In this document: positions 60,796 to 64,000 of the stretch, one piece after another | How positions within the stretch are numbered: the stretch's first letter is position 1 | How the letters are laid out: every line of letters starts with the position of its first letter | Source of the DNA: DATLFA01 sp035525225 | GTDB taxonomy: Bacteria > Actinomycetota > Acidimicrobiia > Acidimicrobiales > WLNW01 | Assembly: GCA_035525225.1 (NCBI GenBank) | Contig: DATLFA010000051.1 | Location: forward strand, 1-64,000 | Length of the DNA stretch: 64,000 nt | Direction of reading: 5' to 3' | The notes under the pieces: generated by a model | Seen by the model: only the letters and a program-made list of their open reading frames with translations | The model's database searches: none | What the model was told of the DNA's origin: nothing | Translations under genes and position numbers: made by a program

Positions 60796-61590
60796 TCAGC
60801 GGTTGCCAGTTGTTCGCGTGCGGTAGTCCTTCATGAATTGCTGCACTTCTTCGGCGCGATTGGCGATGTTCTGATTGCGGTTCTCGAGCGCTATCGCCGC
60901 CGTCATGCTCGGGTTGTCGACGTTGTGCCACAACACCTCTTTGGTCATGACGAGCCCGACGCGGGTGTAGCCGGCGATGACGCGGGCGTACTCGAGCGTG
61001 CGCTCCATCAGCTCCGCGTCAGGCGCGACCTGTGAAACCAAACCCATCCGTTCCGCTTCGGCCGCGTCGATCTCTCGGCCGGAAAAGATCAGATCGAACG
61101 CGCGAGCGTTACCGATGAGGCGCGGCAGTAGGTACGTGATGCCGATGTCGGTGCCGGTCAGACCGGTGCGTATGAACGCCGAGCAGAACCGCGCCGACTC
61201 GGCCGCGATGCGCACGTCGGTCGCACACGCGAGCGAGAGTCCTCCGCCGAACGCGGGCCCATTGACCGCACCGATGAGGACCTGTGGCGTATTGCGCATG
61301 TGGACCGTGAGGTTGGCCATGAACGCCTGACCGTCGACGCCCACGCGCGCGTGTGGGTGCTCTCCCGGCGCTGGTGGCGTGCCCCAGTCGCGCAGGTCGA
61401 GGCCGGCACAAAACCCGCGGCCGGCTCCGGTCAGGATCACGACTTTGCAGTCTTCGTCATTGCCCACCTCGTCGAGCGCGTCGTGCAGTTCGCGAACGAG
61501 GTCATAGTTGAGTGCATTCAGCCGCTCGGGTCGATCGAGGCGGATCATGGTGATGAACGGCTCGATGCCTTCGATGGTCACGGTGGGCAC
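60796..61590 (-). CDS. Enoyl-CoA hydratase/isomerase family protein (atypical active site)
   Basis: 264 residues. GFCAGLDLRDWG and GPAFGGGLSLACATDVRIA. Neither hydratase Glu is present: FCSAFIRTGLTGTDIGITYL has Phe at the second site, with TGTDIG Asp as at 40446. GTG 61590 follows GGAGTCTGTC. Same subgroup as the crotonase at 40446. Confidence 0.91.
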   Translation of the reverse strand: MPTVTIEGIEPFITMIRLDRPERLNALNYDLVRELHDALDEVGNDEDCKVVILTGAGRGFCAGLDLRDWGTPPAPGEHPHARVGVDGQAFMANLTVHMRNTPQVLIGAVNGPAFGGGLSLACATDVRIAAESARFCSAFIRTGLTGTDIGITYLLPRLIGNARAFDLIFSGREIDAAEAERMGLVSQVAPDAELMERTLEYARVIAGYTRVGLVMTKEVLWHNVDNPSMTAAIALENRNQNIANRAEEVQQFMKDYRTRTTGNR

Positions 61591-61676
61591 GACAGACTCC
61601 GATCACGCGGCCCCAAGGCAACCGCGACCGTTATTGTCTCGCGATTCTCGTGTGACCGGGGGGAAGGAACAAGATC

Positions 61677-62585
61677 GTGGGGAGTTGCGAAGGGCAGGTT
61701 GCCTTGGTCACCGGGGCGAGCCGTGGCGGCACCGGGACCGCGATCGCCATCCGGCTCGCCGCGGAGGGCGCCGATGTCGCGGTGACCGCCCGCACCCTGG
61801 CCGGCCTCGACGAGTGCCGCGACCGCATCATCGCGTTGGGCCGCCGTTGCCTGGTCCTGCCGGCGGACATGGGCGACCCCACCGCGCGGGCAACGCTTGT
61901 CGCGTCGACGGAACGAGAGCTCGGGCCTGTCGACATCGTGGTCAACAGCGCGGCGATCGGCGGCTACAAGCCGTTCGAGGAGTGGTCGGCCGACGAGCTC
62001 GCGTTCATGATGCAGGTCAACGTGTGGGGTCCGTGGCAGTTGATGACGGATGTCATCGGGGGCATGCGCGAACGCGGGAGGGGGTCGATCGTGAACCTCA
62101 CCAGCTTCTCGGGTGAGTACCCGCCCGGTCCGCCATTCCCCGAGAACCGTCCGTCGAAGAGTGGTGCCGCGTACGGCTCGTCGAAGGCCGCGCTCAATCG
62201 ACTCACGGTCGCGGTCGCATCGGAATGCGAGGGTCAAGGCATCTCCGTGAATGCGCTCACGCCCCAGGCCGCCATCGCAACCCCAGCACTGGTTCGCGCC
62301 GGTTGGATCGACGAGGTGATGTTCGAACCGCTCGAGACGATGGCCGAAGCCGCGCTTGCGTTGATCACCGGCGATCCGAATGTGCTCACCGGTCGCATCG
62401 CATTCAGCTTGCAGCTATTGCTCGAACTGCAGCGGCCGGTCTATGACCTACACGGACGCGACCTGGTGAACGGTTGGCAACCGGGCGATCTTCGCGGCGC
62501 TATCGAGCGGCAAGCGGAGAACCTCGCGTCGCGCGGATGGGTCGCGCCGTTCGACTTCCACCGTCGCAGTAGCCCGACCCCCTGA
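61677..62585 (+). CDS. Short-chain dehydrogenase/reductase
   Basis: 302 residues. The cofactor motif reads TGASRGGTG where most have GIG, NSAA replaces NNAG, and LTSFSGEY with AYGSSKAA gives Ser, Tyr and Lys. The C-terminus is longer than usual and ends DFHRRSSPTP. GTG 61677 follows GGGGGAAGGAACAAGATC. Followed by a crotonase at 62614. Confidence 0.88.
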   Translation: MGSCEGQVALVTGASRGGTGTAIAIRLAAEGADVAVTARTLAGLDECRDRIIALGRRCLVLPADMGDPTARATLVASTERELGPVDIVVNSAAIGGYKPFEEWSADELAFMMQVNVWGPWQLMTDVIGGMRERGRGSIVNLTSFSGEYPPGPPFPENRPSKSGAAYGSSKAALNRLTVAVASECEGQGISVNALTPQAAIATPALVRAGWIDEVMFEPLETMAEAALALITGDPNVLTGRIAFSLQLLLELQRPVYDLHGRDLVNGWQPGDLRGAIERQAENLASRGWVAPFDFHRRSSPTP

Positions 62586-62613
62586 TATCGCCTCTTTCAG
62601 ACCAGGAGCACCC

Positions 62614-63363
62614 ATGCCAGTACGAGTCGAACGTGACGGACGCATTCTCGTCATCGAGATCCAGCGAGAAGAGAAGCGCAACGCCATCGATCCCGAACTC
62701 ACTGCCGGCATCGACGCCGCCATGAACGAACTGGAGGACGACCCCGATCTCTGGGTCGGCATCATCACCGGCGGTACGTCGGTGTTCTCGGCGGGCTCCG
62801 ACCTGCGCCTCACCGGCGGTGATCCGACACCGCGGGGTGGCGAGTACGGCGTCATCAGGCGCGAACATCAGAAGCCGCTCATCGCCGCGGTCGAAGGCCT
62901 GGCGCTGGGTGGGGGAATGGAGATCGTCCTCTCGTGCGATCTCGTGGTGGCGTCGAAGAACGCGACCTTCGGGTTGCCCGAGATCAAGCGGGGACTGCTC
63001 GCCCTCTACGGCGGTGTCTTCCGCGCCACTCGAGCGTTGCCGCTGAACATCGCGAAGGAGGTCGTCCTCACCGGTGATCCGATCTCGGCCGGGCGGGCGG
63101 CGGCCTTCGGTTTCGTGAACGTTCTGTGTGAGAACGGCAATGCGCTCGCCGAGGCGAAGAAGCTGGCTGCCCGCATCGTGGACAATGCTCCGGTCTCGGT
63201 TCGCGAGAGCCTGCGAGTGGTCGAGCGCACGGTCGGGGCATTCGACGACCTCGCGTGGGCGGCAACGAAGGATGCGGCGCGCGTCGTGTGGGCGTCGGAG
63301 GACTCTCGCGAAGGCCGGACCGCGTTCCTGGAGAAGCGGGACCCGGTTTGGCGCAACCGCTAA
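62614..63363 (+). CDS. Enoyl-CoA hydratase/isomerase family protein
   Basis: 249 residues. Both catalytic Glu are present: GGGMEIVLSCDL and FGLPEIKRGLLALYGG. Oxyanion loop VFSAGSDLRLTGGD. Probably a true enoyl-CoA hydratase. It is 28 bp after the SDR gene, likely one operon. ATG 62614 lies after CAGGAGCACCC. Confidence 0.93.
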   Translation: MPVRVERDGRILVIEIQREEKRNAIDPELTAGIDAAMNELEDDPDLWVGIITGGTSVFSAGSDLRLTGGDPTPRGGEYGVIRREHQKPLIAAVEGLALGGGMEIVLSCDLVVASKNATFGLPEIKRGLLALYGGVFRATRALPLNIAKEVVLTGDPISAGRAAAFGFVNVLCENGNALAEAKKLAARIVDNAPVSVRESLRVVERTVGAFDDLAWAATKDAARVVWASEDSREGRTAFLEKRDPVWRNR

Positions 63364-63432
63364 CCATTACGGGAGTTGACCACGCTGCGTGGCATTCGCG
63401 CATAGCCAGGGGGAAAACGACCGCCGCGTCCG

Positions 63433-64000
63433 CTACCTCATGTACATCTGGCCACCGTCGAGCATGATCGTGCAACCGGTCATGTAGCGGGCGTTGTCGC
63501 TGACGAGCCAAGCGATCGTCCGGCCGATGTCGGTCTCGGCATCGCCGAAGCGGCCGAGGGGAATGCGACCGAGCATCTGAGCGAATCGATCGGGATCGCG
63601 AGCCTGAAACGCGTGGAGTTGCGGCGACTCCGCTGCCGGCATGATCAGCAACGTGCGGATGCCGTCGGGGCCCCATTCGACCGCCGCGACGCGGGTGAGG
63701 GCTTCGATGGCGTTCTTGGCCGCCGCGTACACCCCGTGGAAGGACTCGCTGGAGTCGAGCTGTACTCCTGACCCGAAGTTGACGATCACCCCGTTGTTCT
63801 TGCTGAGGTGCGGGTGTGCGAGCCGCATCGAGCGAAATGCGGCGAGTGGGCCCGACCGCCACGTGGTGTCGAAGTCGTCCTCGGTCGCGTCGAGCAGGAA
63901 CGAATGCCGGTAGGTCTGGGCGTTGTTCACCAGGATGTCGAGCCGCCCGAACTCGGCCACCGCCTGATCGATACATCGCGAGATGTCGTCGAGTTCTCGG
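63433..64000 (-). CDS. Short-chain dehydrogenase/reductase, partial
   Basis: The C-terminal 189 residues are in the window; the N-terminus and cofactor motif lie beyond base 64000. Visible: FGRLDILVNNAQTYRHSFLL, VNFGSGVQLDSSESFHGVYA with the Tyr, and AAKNAIEAL with the Lys, then YMTGCTIMLDGGQ. It is a typical SDR and likely active. Convergent with the crotonase at 62614. Confidence 0.9.
   Translation of the reverse strand, partial: RELDDISRCIDQAVAEFGRLDILVNNAQTYRHSFLLDATEDDFDTTWRSGPLAAFRSMRLAHPHLSKNNGVIVNFGSGVQLDSSESFHGVYAAAKNAIEALTRVAAVEWGPDGIRTLLIMPAAESPQLHAFQARDPDRFAQMLGRIPLGRFGDAETDIGRTIAWLVSDNARYMTGCTIMLDGGQMYMR

Overview
This window looks like chromosomal DNA of a high-GC actinobacterium. 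The evidence is the GTG starts and GTGA/ATGA overlaps, start codons that appear leaderless with a TAnnnT box 5-8 nt upstream, F420-type enzymes (a DDN-family reductase and an LLM oxidoreductase), a mycothiol-dependent nitroreductase-like protein, and a DUF222/HNH endonuclease. The gene mix (9 short-chain dehydrogenases, 4 acyl-CoA dehydrogenase-fold proteins, 5 crotonases, 2 P450s, 3 amidohydrolases, several NTF2-fold and VOC proteins) fits a free-living catabolic member of Acidimicrobiia or Mycobacteriales. The taxon is inference. I saw no tRNA, rRNA, CRISPR, phage or transposase genes.

Region by region. 1-9.4 kb: end of a dethiobiotin-synthase-like gene, CDF metal exporter, beta-propeller protein, SDR, NTF2 protein, divergent AhpD-like/acyl-CoA dehydrogenase genes, a DUF1697-XRE regulator-NTF2 operon, a flavin hydroxylase-like gene, and a dead VOC gene. 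9.5-13.6 kb: a polyhydroxybutyrate mobilisation module (acetoacetyl-CoA synthetase, 3-hydroxybutyrate dehydrogenase, convergent PhaZ depolymerase). 13.6-16.4 kb: GST, small protein, mycothiol nitroreductase, F420 reductase, CoA-binding protein. 16.4-20.7 kb: PIG-L deacetylase, Rrf2 regulator and a sulfonate/nitrate/taurine-type ABC importer, tied together by two copies of a 31-bp operator-like element. 21-24.5 kb: extradiol dioxygenase, P450 and acyl-CoA dehydrogenase, translationally coupled, behind a triple 31-bp tandem repeat. 24.5-33.7 kb: hypothetical protein, SDR, a catalytically dead GGDEF-EAL protein, GH3 glycosidase, amidohydrolase, TauD dioxygenase, secreted beta-helix protein.

33.8-41.3 kb is a dense eight-gene forward operon of unknown substrate: NTF2, epoxide-hydrolase-like, acyl-CoA dehydrogenase, LCMT-type methyltransferase, TIM-barrel isomerase, HSL esterase, D-aminoacylase-like amidohydrolase, crotonase. 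41.3-46.2 kb: nitronate monooxygenase, an SDR lacking YxxxK, an atypical phosphotransferase, a VOC-like protein and a crotonase. 46.2-48.4 kb is a decaying stretch: truncated ORF, DUF222/HNH gene, and a methyltransferase with two frameshifts. 48.4-64 kb: GNAT, P450, DUF1330, LLM oxidoreductase, Gfo/Idh oxidoreductase, SDRs, PhzF, a broken phytanoyl-CoA dioxygenase, an amidohydrolase, an SDR-CoA transferase pair, three crotonases and a last SDR cut by the window edge.

The most unusual signals are non-coding: the paired Rrf2-locus element, and a short GC-rich repeat family (core AGGGCCGCTCGGGCCCT, able to form a hairpin) at five gene borders, two of them inside start regions where the repeat is translated.
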